Shown here: positions 50,320 to 62,302 of the stretch, piece after piece
Numbering within the stretch: position 1 is the first letter of the stretch
Layout: each line of letters begins with the position of its first letter
Assembly (NCBI GenBank): GCA_020746105.1
Contig: CM036622.1
Coordinates: 15,295,987 to 15,359,986, forward strand
Source of the DNA: Trogon surrucura
Taxonomy: Eukaryota; Chordata; Aves; Trogoniformes; Trogonidae
DNA length: 64,000 bases
Direction of reading: 5' to 3'
Position numbers and translations under genes: made by a program
The notes under the pieces: model-generated
What the model was told of the DNA's origin: nothing
What the model saw: only the letters and a program-made list of their open reading frames with translations
Database searches by the model: none

Positions 50320-52577
50320 AAGGAGAAGAAGAAAACCCGGAGCACATATATTGAAAATAAGTATATTAATTTCTTAAATGACTGTTTGCTGTTGACTTTC
50401 ATTATCACAACTGTTTTCAGTTATGTTACTCCAATGATTGTAGAGACTAAGTGCTAAACTGTACATATGGAAACAAGCACACAACATGAACACTAACACA
50501 GATGGCAGCAGAGTTCCTAGTCATGCTCCTCAGCAGTGCCTGCTGTGATTGCCATCGTCTTCTGCAGCAAAAACACACAAATGACAAAACGTGGTAACAC
50601 AGACACACACTACACAGTGCTGCTCTGACAATGAAAGTACGCTGCGTCACCTTCCATTCAGCACATTTACCTACACCAGATTCAAGTCTCTGTGAGTTAC
50701 AATCAGACTCCTGAAAAAGCTATTAGTTCATTATAATTTCTTCTGCTGCACAGATTGGTTTCATACACACCTTCTTGCACATAGACACATTTAAAAATAC
50801 TACTGTTGCAGTACGGGTGCTAATTCTCAAGAAACATGTTAAAAATTAAGAACAGGCAAAATCTGTCTTGTCATTTGCATCACAAAGTCAGCCACTGCCA
50901 ACTTTTCACAACTTTGCTTACCCACCTACTTGTTAAATACAAAACCTGCAAAGAGCAGTGGGACAAAGATAAAATCAGATACTAGGGTGGGTTTTTAAAA
51001 AACAAACAAACAACAGTTGGAGCAACACAAGCAAGAGAAAAAAATCAAAACTGAAACTTTAATGGCCACGGAACTCAGTGAAAGATCTTCTTAAAATGCT
51101 ATTAAGCAAAGAAAGTGGCTCTCTAACCAGTCTTTTGACCAGAATGCCTTGAGAGTGTCCATGGCCCAGCATATCCTACCACATCATTAACAAATTAATT
51201 ACAGCAAATAACTGAATTTATCAGCATATGCTGTTAATACCAAAAATTATAAAGTGCTTCCTTGGAAAGGAGAACAGGATTCTTCTATATCATAAAAATA
51301 TGGTACCAGCAGGGTTGTACAACTGCATGCAGGCTGTGTTGCATGACAATTTTTTACACAGGAGTACTGTTGGAAAACAGTGGCATTCACCAGTAGGTTC
51401 CTACACAAGAAGAGATACCATGACATAAAGATGAAATGAAGCTGAAGCATCTTCACCAGATTCCTCAACACAGGAGACACACAGAGAAACCCAACCACCC
51501 TTCCTGCTAGCAGGGTGTCATGTGGAGCCTCCGAGAAGGTAGCAGTGCAACCATCCAACAACTGCGACCCAGAGAGTGCTGGGAGCCCAGATTCACCAGG
51601 ACAACCAAAGTTCCGGACTCCTTGTCAAAGAAGCCAGGGACAAACACCCCAAAATCTGTAACAGGTTCCTGGTAATCGATGAACATCAGGCCTGTAGCTA
51701 CAGGGCTGCAATTTGGTTACAGCTTCCTTGCTCTTGACTACAGAGCTCAAGAAGTGCAGTTCTCCAAAAATCAGAATTCTTGGTTCATGGACAATTTTAA
51801 TCTCTTCTTTTCTTTTCTTTTTTTTTTTTAAATCTGATTTGGACGAGAGGAACGGATGATTCATAGGAATACAGTGAGCCTGTTTTAACTTCTACAGATT
51901 TGTGGGCAACTACCCAGCAAGTCCAGGGCCAAGAAGCACACAAACTTCCTACAAGCGGAACCTAGTGAAACAGCCTCTGCTGCAGAGCACGGTGCAGGAA
52001 TCCATGCAGACAACACTTAAATAAATTCAACACCGGTTCTCTCGCTTCAACACTGTTGAAGAGAAATGCAGCAGAGATTGGTGTTGTTACCCTAGAAGAG
52101 AGTAAAAGGTAGAAATGCATACTGACCTTTGACCTCTAAGTTAGGTCTGGCGCATATGGGATACAAGTTCAGCATATTTGTCACAAAATCCTACCTGCAC
52201 TTCTGATTTATACAAAGGCTAATTGCAGGGCTAGATACCTGGCATACTCTTCTGCATTCCTCAAACAGTTACTACGTTTCTAGTTACACTCTGATAAGGG
52301 ATTGCAAACCTAGGAATAGTTACACTCTTTTTATTCAGAGAACCATGCATATAAGCAAATTATTAGCTTTCCATGATATCTTTTCTAGAACATCCTAAAA
52401 TGAGACAGACTGCATTGTTTTGCAAGTTCATGAATGTAATAATTTTAGCACCAATTACTCTTGGCCTGATTTCTAGGAAGACAGGATGATTATCTGGAAA
52501 TCTTACTTTTCCAAAGTTTTCAACCTTGAATTTGAATTTCAACCTGTGCAAAAGTAATCAGTTGCCAGATTTTGTGC
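50320..52577. other. Unique AT-rich stretch
   Basis: No gene supported. Open frames are all near 100 codons or less and show no motif. A T-run with A tail lies around 51808-51830. Confidence 0.55.
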
Positions 52578-52718
52578 ATTCTGCTTCTTTGGACACTTTC
52601 AAGGCTGGATAGAAGAAAGCCCTGAGAAACCTGATCAGATCTTATAGATGATACAGAGCAGAAGACTGGACTAGAGACCTTCCTTAGGACCTTTCCAACC
52701 TGAATTATTCTATGCATT
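52578..52718 (+). mobile_element. Old CR1 LINE tail fragment, plus orientation
   Basis: The text CTTTGGACACTTTCAAGGC, AGACTGGACTAGAGACCTTCC and CCTTTCCAACCTGAATTATT with CTATGCA matches the last ~140 nt of a CR1 of the type with a TATTCTATG tail. It is diverged and broken. It belongs to a different, older subfamily from the ATTCTGTG-tailed copies. Confidence 0.7.
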
Positions 52719-53965
52719 TTTCAGGTTTTCACTAGATATGCCAAATACAATCATAAATTAATATTTTACTGATTAAAAAAAAAGGTAATTTATTATTATC
52801 ATACCACACCAATAAAGAATTTTTTAACTTTCATCTTTTTACACTGCGAAAGCAGTAGAATAGAGTTTCAGTTTGCAGAATACAAAAATCTTCGACTAAA
52901 AATGTCCATCTACCATTGAGTTGGCATCATGATGCTACAGGAATAAGATAGGCAAAAAAAGCTAGCCAGGATCCAGGATGCATGTTCAGATCTACCCTCC
53001 CTGTAAAGGAACAGCTGCTTAAAGCTGTTAAGAATTTTGAAAAACTCTCGTGTCACTTAACCATCACATTCTGTGAGATCATTTGTCTGCTTCAGTCCCT
53101 GAGACAAGTGACAATACAGAAGAATTCAAAAAAAGCCTGGAAAATAAGCTCACAAACTGATATGGTGCATACAGCTGGCGGCTATGTCCCACAAGATCAA
53201 GTCATTCCAGAACCAGAATCTCACTCCAGTCACTACAGTGGCATTTGTAATAACAGCTCTCTCTCCAAAAGAGTAAAGTAACTGTACTGGGACTAGCTTC
53301 TCAGCCTGGACACTAAGAAAACAAAGGCTACACATAAAAAACCAAAATTAATCCAAAATACGCTCCTATTCTGATCAGACCATTACTGTTTCTCAGTGAA
53401 AAATACAAAGATGTCCTCCTGTTGCACAATGAACAAAACCGGTGATAAGTTCTTTTTTTTGTTTTGTTAGAACTTGCCTTGGCAGACCAAAGCTTCAAGC
53501 AATTTAGGCTGCACCCAGCATTACCATTAACACAAACAACTGGCCATCCCTCAGGCTACTTCAATGTTAACTGAAATCAATATCAGGACTGGGAGCAGCC
53601 TGCCGTAGAGAATCTGCAGAAGTTCAACGTCATCCAGACTGGAAAGGACCGTGTTTCCCTAAAGCCTTTCTTGTGTTCTAAATACTACTTTCCTCCAGTT
53701 TTTAAATGTATTTGCAGACCTGAATATTTCTTGGAATTCCAAATAGCTAGACAGCCAAAAATTCACACTTGTAGCTTAAATAAATAATGAAGATTGCATT
53801 CCCATTCCCTCTAATTCAGGCTTGAACAGTGTAAGGCACATATTAATCATATCTAGAGTTGGTTATCAGGATGTCTTATATTTAAAAATGATACAGAAGC
53901 CAAGAGACATTCTGACCAGCACAGAACACAGCATTTAATCTGTTTTGTCATCCTGGCTGATGTGA

Positions 53966-54366
53966 ATGCATCATAAGGGTCCCTTCATCTTTCTGCACAC
54001 AGTTTCTCATTACAGAACCTCCTCTCACCTCCTAAAAAAATTTACTCACGCCCACTTCTTGTCTAGCAGCAACCTCGACCTCCCACATGAAAGCACGTTG
54101 ACTATCAGCCAAAAAGAAGAAACTGGTGAGGACACCTGGTTATACCACTCAAATTTACTCAATCCAGCTTCTGCAGAAAGAGTATCTTTTCTCAACCTCC
54201 CATTCCTCCCCCTCACTACAAATGCCAGCAGTTTGGACAGCTCTGTAGTTTCAGAGCTTCAGAGTGGTAAGTACTGCACAAAATACCGGAATGGTTTGTA
54301 CAGCGAATCTCAATGAAGTCACTGACAATAACAAATCTTTCTTCTCACTTCTTTCCACAGGCTCTT
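53966..54366 (+). other. Candidate small spliced transcript, plus strand
   Basis: An open frame from 53966 reaches a strong donor, AGAGTG/GTAAGTAC, at 54267. After 94 nt comes a strong acceptor, CTTCTCACTTCTTTCCACAG, ending at 54360, with a good branch-point match CACTGAC near 54320. Joining 54266 to 54361 gives a frame of about 102 codons that ends almost at once in TGA (54364-54366). The peptide (includes SQKEETGEDTWLYHSNLL) is not recognised. It would be antisense to the proposed large gene. It could be a lineage-specific non-coding RNA or chance. Confidence 0.2.
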
Positions 54367-54707
54367 GAGTTTGTTATCACAAACAGTTCTACTTAAATCT
54401 GCCTTCAGGAGAAGGTTCTACCTACTAATTCCTACTTCTCATTTCTATGTTTTGATACTTTTCACCAGAATATGTCATCAACAACTTTTGATGAAAATTG
54501 GTCATAGAAAGCACACAAAAATATTCTTAGATATCACAATGCACAAGACGACCACAAAGCCACCTTAAAAAGAATTCATAACTTTTACTCAATATTTTGG
54601 TTTTATTTATTAAGCAAGTTCTTCAGTATTTAAATTTCAAATGCAACAAAGTATTATTTTTTTCATGGAAATAAAACAATTTCAATTATACTACCACAAA
54701 GCAAGTA

Positions 54708-54779
54708 AAGGGTAAAAGCTACTAAATGAGTCAAGGTACAGCCAAGGGTAAATGTAATTAAATAAGTGAAGGTACAGCC
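54708..54779. repeat. Tandem duplication, two 36-bp units
   Basis: Unit one (54708-54743) and unit two (54744-54779) both start AAGGGTAAA and end AAGGTACAGCC, with several differences in the middle. The exact multiple of three is probably coincidence, as no coding exon is supported here. Confidence 0.85.
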
Positions 54780-55747
54780 ACTGTAATACCTTTTTAACAA
54801 AACGGCATTTATTTGCGAAACACTCTGATTAAATAGCAACCAGAGTACTATATGCAAGCCCAACTACCTGGCAAGACGTGTGAATTTGCATTCGCTGGCC
54901 CTGCTCTGCCTCGTGGCCCTTTCATTTGCCCTGTGTCACTTGTCTGCTCTATTAGTTTTGTTTCACTTTTTATTTAATGCTTCAATATTTTAATCAGCAC
55001 TAATTTAAAAATCTATCAACAAAACAGAACAAATCAAAGCAAACCTACAATAACAAATTCCTGGTTTACCTGTTATACACGTATGTGTTTTACAACCCTG
55101 GTATGATTTGGTTTGATTGGAAACAGAATCATAGAATACTACAGCCTCTACCCAATTTGATATACAAAAAGGTAGAATATGAAAATGTTACCCTACAGTT
55201 TCATGAGAAAGAGAGTTTGAATGCTAAGAGGATAAAGATATTCCAGATTTTGGGACGGCTTATCCTTCTGCTGCTCAGAACAGCCCTGGGTAAAGTCCAG
55301 CCCAAATACGTATGAGAAAGCAGTCAGAGTTGCCACGGTTCCAATCAATTATTATGGCGATGCGATGAAACAAATTCAGTGCATAAACAGACATTCCAAC
55401 TTTAGTTAATGGACAAGATGATTCATTGTTATAACATGGCAAGGCTAAATGGAAAGACAAAGGCAGAGACGCTAAACTGAATACGAAGACTGGAAACTTC
55501 CAGATGTGAGTATAAAATGCCCCTGAGCTAGGGTTACTCAAAATACAAAATACTTGAGAATGTACTAAAATGAGATAGCTTCTATAGTTCTGTCAGAGTA
55601 ATTATTTCACCTAGCTTCACAGTTTTTAACAGAAAAAAGCCAAATAATCAGGAAAATTATTTTTTTCCCCCTTTTAAAGCACACTTTGCAATTCCCAGCA
55701 AAGTGACTTGTGACCTCTGTCTGACTAAAACTCTCCAAATCTTCTGT

Positions 55748-55766
55748 AAAAAAAAAAAAAAAAAAA
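55748..55766. repeat. Poly-A run, 19 nt
   Basis: An uninterrupted run of 19 A, no retrocopy recognised beside it. Confidence 0.8.
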
Positions 55767-58461
55767 GTCAGAAAAATAAATCTAGTTATGGAATGGAGGG
55801 GAAGTCTTTGGTTTCGTAACTACATCTTTGTGCCAAAATTATATTTAAATGAATATCATAAAACTGTATTTGGAATCTGCTTCTAAGATCTAGGTAGTGG
55901 GTTTGTCATCTATTTTAAATTGAAATTTAGGAAACCCATAGGTTTGTAGCTCTGATTATTTATTTCTAATTGTGCAAGTTGTAATGATAGGTTTTATCAT
56001 TATCATAAATAACTTCTTAGGTGAAAAACCAGGAAAAGGCACATTTCTAGCAATGAAGAGTATTTTCCTCTTTACAATAACACTATTGCGAACTAACTGG
56101 AGAAACAAAACAAAGAAGCAAAAAAAACCCAACAAAATCCTCAAAGCATTCATAGAATGGAACTTAACTCCCAAATTACACAAGTTCTTTAAGAAGTTGT
56201 ACCTATTATGTATATAGCCTGATTAAGAAAAATAAAAGAAGTATCAGCTGGCGCTTACATCAAGAAAAAGGCTAAGCCAGTTAAAATACGTTTGGCAAAC
56301 CAACCCTTCTTGCTCTCCAGGTCAAACACTTTACATACCCATTTGTTTTGAAAGCTGTGCCTTCACAGCAAGGCCTACATTACACATGGTAAACGCACAT
56401 TCACTGGCTAGGGAGACCCCAAAATTGGCTGAGGCATCAGTGTTGGTAGATCTAAGTAGAAATAACACCAATGTTCACACTTTTTTAACATATAGGCGAG
56501 AAAAGGTTCAAAGTCTACCTGTAGATTATTCCAGCTCATCACAGAAAAGAGGTTTGCTTGCTTCAAGAAGGGAATTTTTTTTCTATTAAGCATCTTTTTA
56601 TATGTATTTCAATATCTATATAAGCGTCTACATGAATTTCAGACATTTACTTTTGCAAATACTACAATGAGCCACATGTTAAAAATGGGACATAGAGAAG
56701 TACGCCTCCAGCAAAACAGAAGATTTGGTTATGACTACCTCAATATGACCAAGAACATTATTTCCCACGAGACAGAAAAGGAAAAAAAAGAACAAGCCAA
56801 CAGAAAACCGTGAAGCACATTCTTAAATATTTCAAGAAGAAATGTGCGAAAATGGGAACATCTGAAACTGTAAAGCTCAAACACAGCTTCATTTCCCTAC
56901 CATCAACTGTGGAATCAGTCCAGTCCAGTAGCAACGAGAACCCATTCACATACGTGCATACATCTAAGCTTATACAAGAGGAAAAACAGATGGGTTTGTA
57001 GGGTTTTTCTTTCCCTCTCTCTACATTCTTCCATCAGTTCAATGCAGGTAGAGGAGTCCACTTCTCTGGAGTGGTAACATGTTGACTTCTATCCTCACCA
57101 TGCAGCACCCTTTCCATTACACTCAGGTGGAATAAACACCAAACAGAAATGGAGACAACAGTTTTTGTGTTGTTCTGTAACAGTTTTAGACAGGTGAAGA
57201 CTGAAATTAGCCAATAGATTCAGGTGAAAAAGAGAGATGTGTTGCTACAACTCACATTTATTTACCCGGCCTACCTGAGCATGATCCAACACATCAGCAC
57301 AACATCAATTGATTTCATTTTGCTGACTGAAGCACAGAGGACTTCCACTCCCTAGCCTAAATTTGGCATATTTTGTGAGCAGTTAATGAAATAAATTAAT
57401 AACTAACCATTTTCTGTCTAAAATACCACATCTGTGTACACAGACAGTTTTACACTTGCAAGCAGCATGTGTACTGTTTTCCCCTGTTCATTTTGTTTTC
57501 ATACTAAGATTGCAGAACTTCTTTCTACAAAACTTTCCTATAGTTTTAAAAAGGAATATAGAATATTGCTTTCTCTCCAGAAGTCATTTTGGGTGGTATT
57601 AAGTAACTTTAAACATCTTTTTGTTTCACAACTTCAAGTCACAAACCTCCCATATCTGCTCCTTAAGGAAGGAGATTTTTTTCATGCAAATATTTCCAAA
57701 TTTTGTTAAGTAGTCCAGTAAAATACTACCTGATATACTCTGCAGTTTACGTTATGCAACTCCCTAACACCTTTTACTTAGAGAGTATCTGTAATAGAAT
57801 GCTGGCTCTAGCACTCCATCTAGGTTTTCAAGCTCTTGGGAGATTTTACAGGTAAAGTACCAACGTTAACCCAACATTAAATCATTTAAAAATACGCTTT
57901 TTACAATACCATTAATATTCATCATCTTGAACTTTTTGCTGGAGTCCTGACAAAGGCTTCATTTACTGTCTAGACCTTAAAGGGCAGAAATGCTAGTTCT
58001 ACTTTACATTGCTTTCCGTGGTATGAAAATACAAAAAGTGTAGAACAAGAACTTCTCCACGTGATATCTTAGGGGGAAAAAACATGTTTGTGTTTTAAAC
58101 ATTTGAAAAGTAGAGAAAAGCCTTCAAAACCGCTCGTATAAAAGGTGAAAAGAGTATCAAAGCTAGCATATACTTGTAACTTGGCTCGGTTAGAACTGCA
58201 GGTTTGCTCAGGTGTTCACAACTCATTATGGCCCTGCTAGTTTAGACTCTTATGTGATGCCCAAATAAACTTACCTTAATCCAAACATACACAGAAATAT
58301 ATAAGACAACACAGAGTTATGCCACCTTTTACCAACACCTGATGGTGGCCCATCGAAATGTTTTTGCAGCAAAAAGAGAATAGGAAAGAAAAATTACTTG
58401 CCAAAACTTAAAGAATTTCATACTTTCAATACCTCCCAGTACTTTTGTGAATAGTTCTTAC

Positions 58462-58505
58462 CTCACTTTGATAACTGTATACATGTACGTACGAATGAGT
58501 CAAAC
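58462..58505 (-). other. Small exon-like element, 44 nt
   Basis: On the minus strand ACACACTTACAG is followed by 44 nt with several CpG and ACGT steps, then GAG/GTAAGA (donor at 58461). One frame is open (LTHSYVHVYSYQSE). It lies about 2.4 kb downstream of the CpG island on the strand of the proposed gene, so it could be an alternative 5' exon. Support is limited to the splice signals. Confidence 0.15.
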
Positions 58506-60049
58506 CTGTAAGTGTGTTTACTAGCTAAAAATTGTTGACAGCTCACATACCACAATTTTACTTTCTGGTATGTCTTACTTATAACCTCTCCAATGCTTTA
58601 GCTTCAACATTTTAAGCAAATTTTCTATTCCTGCAGGAGGTGGTCAATATATTCTACAAAAGCTGAAATTTATTAAAGAGTCTATTCTTAGGAAACTGTG
58701 TGTTTCTATAACTTTGAAAATTGAAGAACCTAACTAAAGTAATACTAGAATTTCTCTTTCTCCCCCCAAAATTTCCTTGTGTAGCACACAATCAGTACTA
58801 GGGAGACACAAGTTAGGTTTAATTTTGGTTTTATCTTACATTTGGAGCTATTAAAAGATAGTAAATGACCTGGTAAATAAGTCCAGTGCACCTTGCAAAG
58901 CTGGAACAGCAGAAAGAGTAATTATCCTTAAAGTACAGTTGAAAACTAGTTAGGATGCAAACTGTATGGGCTGCAGTGCAATTTACTGTTCCATGTTGCT
59001 ACAGTAATTACCTAAATGAGAATTTAGTGTCATATGATACTTTACAAAACATGTATAAGAAGCAACTCTGATAGACTGGAGCACACCACAACATTTTTGT
59101 TAAGTCAAATTAGAACGAAGTTATAAATTATCTCCCTAAATTAATTAATTTATGATAGAGTTACTTTGATAATATTTTAATCACAGCAGCATACTGCGGT
59201 ATCATAAACTTTGCCACAGTTGCACAACAGTATCGGTCAAAGGTTTTCAGTTTGGCTTGACACCTTACTCCACTCAGTCTGTGGGTTCCATTCTGGCTCC
59301 TCTCAGACCAATAGCAAAATTCTCACCGACTTCACTGCATCCAGGATTTTGGGCTCTGTGCCTAGCTACTGTGTAACATCCATGAATAACACGTATATAG
59401 CTTAAAGGAATCTCAACTCTCTTTTTCACACGAGTTACTCCCCACTAACAGCATTACACTCAGAATTAATAGAATAAATATTTACAAATATTTTTAAACA
59501 GACTAGTCTCTAACTAGATAACACCTCCTTTTCTGCACAGTCATTTATTTTAGAGCAGTTTTTATATCCACAGACAAAACCTTCACTCAAACTTTTAGAC
59601 TGTTTCCTCATTGCCTCATGAAAGAGACAGAAACAAGCAGAAGAGAAAAGGTGTGGCTGCAAAATCACTCTACCTCAGAAATATCCAGGTGATGGTTGGT
59701 AGGAAAAGCAACTTTCAGTTTTCTTACATTTCAGATCTGCGCTTGGTGGTATTACTTTCATAGCAAGCAGCTCCTTCAGAACACTTTCACCTAAGGCACC
59801 AGACTCCCCATCATCCCAACATGTTTGTTGTCAAGATTACTGCATGTGCTACAGTGCTCTGTGTACTTCTGAAGAGTACAGATTACTCCTTCAGCCAAAC
59901 TATCTTCTCTGCAATAGGCACAAAGTTACCTTAAAGAATATTGTGTCCAACAACAAACAAGCACAAATTAAAACGGAACTCAAAACACTGTTTATACTGT
60001 TTCTTTACCCTTGAGGGGTTCGGTCAGAGACTTCTGTAAAGCCACTTAC
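58506..60049. other. Unique AT-rich stretch
   Basis: No gene supported. Intron-like sequence between the candidate 5' exons. Confidence 0.5.
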
Positions 60050-60217
60050 CCAAATAGAGGGTTTAAAACCCAGAGGGAACACAGAGCTGAACAAATTCTG
60101 GTGATAAACTCTGGACACTGCAACCGCATCCACAAGCAGTTGGGTTCGTTCATCAGAGCAGACAACGGCGCCAGCCAAGTGGTAATGGTAAGGAAATCGT
60201 ACACGACAGGTGTAACA
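60050..60217 (-). other. Exon-like element, 168 nt, symmetrical
   Basis: On the minus strand a GTACCCAG acceptor is followed by TGTTACACC and 168 nt ending in ATTTGG/GTAAGTGGC (donor at 60049). The length is exactly 56 codons. One frame reads CYTCRVRFPYHYHLAGAV, then RTQLLVDAVAVSRVYHQNLF and GFKPSIW with no stop. G+C is well above the flanks. Against it: the acceptor's pyrimidine tract is weak, a second minus frame and a plus frame are also open, and I recognise no domain. The TGTTAC start also resembles a retroviral-type LTR edge, an alternative that I cannot exclude. Confidence 0.25.
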
Positions 60218-60614
60218 CTGGGTACATACATTCACTGTTTAACACACAGCAGGTCACAAACCTTAACACTTATTTTCCATAGTGTGTGCAACACCATTCC
60301 CTTCCATGTTTTCAAAGTCAGATTCTGATTTTGGAAGAACTGCTTGTGTGCCACTTAGCCTTGGAAGAGAGTATCTACCTCCGCGAACGAGTAAGGGGGA
60401 GACAAGAGCACGCAGGGTAAGGATTTTTAACAGTGCTTCCAGAGCATTAAGACTAGGCAGATGCAAGCTGAAAAAGATTTCGAGGACTCTTCCCAGATTC
60501 AACGGCGCTTGCCAGGTTGCAAACGCTTTCTGCCACAACCAAAGGAGCCGCTATCAAAGTAAGGTGCCAAAACGCAGGCGAAGAGCGCTCCTCTGCCCCG
60601 ACCTCGGTACGCGG

Positions 60615-60624
60615 TAAATAAAAG
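60615..60624 (+). promoter_or_regulatory. TATA-like motif in CpG island (weak)
   Basis: AAATAAAAGG stands alone as an AT patch within the GC-rich island, followed about 30 bp later by GC-rich text suited to a start site. It would drive transcription on the plus strand, opposite to the proposed main gene. AATAAA by itself could also be a chance match. Confidence 0.2.
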
Positions 60625-60845
60625 GCGCGAGGCTCAGGTCGGCGGAGTTTTGGGCGCAGGGCTCTCCCCTCCCTTCGCACCCGCTGAAGGGGAAAGTGAG
60701 AAAAAGGATCCCTCTGCCCCGAAGGCGCCGAGCGGGTAAAACAAGTCACGGCCAAGTTGTCGTCCGGCGGGACGGCCCCGCACGGACCTCGGGGCTCCCC
60801 GTCCCACCTCGGAGGGTCTCCCCGCCGCCGCCGCCTCCCCCTTAC

Positions 60846-60948
60846 CGTGCCGCGGCTGGGACTTGCCACCCGGCGGCTTCTCCTTCCTGCCTCCCGCCGC
60901 GCTCCGCATCCGCCAGCTCGCCGCTCCCCTGCCCAGCGAGCCGGCCAT
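60846..60948 (-). CDS. Candidate first exon with ATG, unidentified gene
   Basis: In the CpG island, minus strand, an ATG at 60948 sits in a good Kozak context (GGCATGG). It opens a frame that reads MAGSLGRGAASWRMRSAAGG, then contains KEKPPGGKSQPRH, up to a consensus donor ACG/GTAAGG at 60845. The segment from ATG to donor is 103 nt (34 codons plus one base). The exon itself probably extends further upstream as 5' UTR. Joined directly to the exon at 34155, the frame would read two more codons and stop at TGA. So it is either the true start with an unseen exon between, or an upstream frame. Composition alone would keep other frames open, so the coding call is weak, the donor call stronger. Confidence 0.35.
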
Positions 60949-61035
60949 GCCGCGGGCGGGGGCGGCCCCGCCACCGGCCTCACGGGGAGAGCGCGGGGGC
61001 GGCGGCGGAGAGCGGGAATCGCTGCCCGGCGGCGG

Positions 61036-61091
61036 GCGGGATGCGGGGAGGGAGCGAGAGAGGGAGGGAGGGAGGGATGGAAGGAGGGAGT
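61036..61091. repeat. Purine tract with GGGA repeats
   Basis: A nearly pure purine stretch in the CpG island, including several consecutive GGGA units. It can form triplex or G-quadruplex structures and would lie in or just upstream of the 5' UTR of a minus-strand transcript. Such tracts are common near GC-rich vertebrate promoters. Confidence 0.75.
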
Positions 61092-61345
61092 AGCGCGGTC
61101 CCGGCGGTCCCGCCTCCGCCCGGCCCGGTGTCAATCAGCGCGGAGCCCCGGGCAGCACCGCCCCGCGCCCCCCGGCCCGGCTCTGCGGAGCGCCCGGTTG
61201 CTGGGGGTGGGAGCGGAGCGGCGGCAGCCCCCGGCTCGTACCGTGAGGAGGGAGAAGGTCGGAGGAGGCGGCGGTGGGCTCCCGGGACCCGGCGGCTTCC
61301 ATGCTTGGGAAACGACAGTCCTCCCGCCCGCCGGCGAGTCCTCCT

Positions 61346-62302
61346 ACAGCACCTTCGCTGAAAAACATGTGTACGTTACCTCCTGCCACCAAAATCATTG
61401 GTTCCGCACACTCCTGACACCATAGCGATGAGTAACTCAACCTGAGATTCCCACTTCCCACAAGCCCATGTGTGGTGAGACAGCAGCCTCCCTCCCTCCG
61501 CGGAGCACCCTCTTCCTCCCCAGAGTCCCGGGGAGTCCCCCCGCCATCGAGCCCCTCCCCTTGCTTTGGCACAGCACCTCCAACATTTCTGCAGAAGGAT
61601 CATTGCACTATAAAGAAACACAATATTCTCTCTAATTTGTCGTCTTCTTGAAATCAGATTTAGCGATTAACAAGTTACAGTATGCATCCTAAGTACAAAT
61701 AAATGTACATAACTTTTGTTTGTAATCCTGATAACAAATCCACCTGTATGTCAAATCATAGCAGTCACTGCAACAGCCTTGAAAAGATATTCCACAGCTA
61801 ATGTTTCATTTTTCATACACATATATATGTCATCAGAATTTCCATTAGGCTTACTACTCGGACACTTTGAAATACAGATGAAACGTATGCAGCATTTGCA
61901 CTGACAGAAAGAAAAAAGTAAAAAAGAAAAAAGGGGGGAGGGGGAATAAGACCTTCTTCCTGTGCCACTATATTTCATCTCTGTTTCTTTGACTTCAAGA
62001 AGCTTGTGGAGAAAGATAATTAGGATTTGTTGTTATTATAACTTTAAAAGTTGTTCCTCGGAAACTGACTCAGAACCAAGTTGCTTTTTTTTTAATTAGT
62101 TCTTAGCTTTGAGAGATTCCCTTTGGCTTTGAAAATCAAAAAGCCAAGGTGTAAAGCAGCCATAGCTTATGACACAACGGCACTTTTCCATCCTCTGGTT
62201 AAAAATTATCCACCTTTTTTTCAGTGCTGATCTCTTCTATCAGCCTCTGCTAATCCGTCATCCATCCTAAGGCCTGAATCTCTCCCATCCATTCTGCCTC
62301 AC
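61346..62302. other. Promoter flank
   Basis: G+C falls off from the island. The minus-strand frame 61376-61621 and the frame 61135-61572 stay open through this shoulder but show no motif. A minus-strand donor-like GAG/GTAACG lies near 61377. Beyond 61650 the sequence is AT-rich with nothing recognisable. Confidence 0.45.

Larger units (their letters stand above)
52719..58461. other. Unique AT-rich stretch
   Basis: No gene firmly supported. It holds a small plus-strand intron candidate (54267-54360), a 36-bp duplication (54708-54779) and an A19 run (55748-55766). Confidence 0.45.
60540..61345. promoter_or_regulatory. CpG island, probable promoter
   Basis: About 800 bp of very G+C- and CpG-rich DNA stands sharply out of an otherwise AT-rich window. 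It contains GC-box-like runs (GGGGGCGG, GGCGGG), CGCG steps throughout, and a long purine tract. Such islands mark constitutive or developmental promoters. A good minus-strand splice donor at 60845 inside the island indicates transcription towards lower coordinates. A TATA-like AAATAAAAGG at 60615-60624 and a plus-strand CC/GTGAGG at about 61243 leave room for transcription in the other direction. A CCAAT box on the minus strand lies near 61395. Confidence 0.85.

Noticed and set aside
60453..61134. Minus-strand frames of 176 and 166 codons in the CpG island
   Set aside because: They run across the good donor at 60845 into intron and have composition-driven sequence. Only the short segment from the ATG at 60948 to the donor was kept as a candidate.
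60696..61425. Plus-strand frames of 221 and 222 codons through the CpG island
   Set aside because: They are rich in Pro, Arg, Gly, Ala and Ser in all frames, as expected when stop codons are rare in CpG-rich DNA. No domain is visible.
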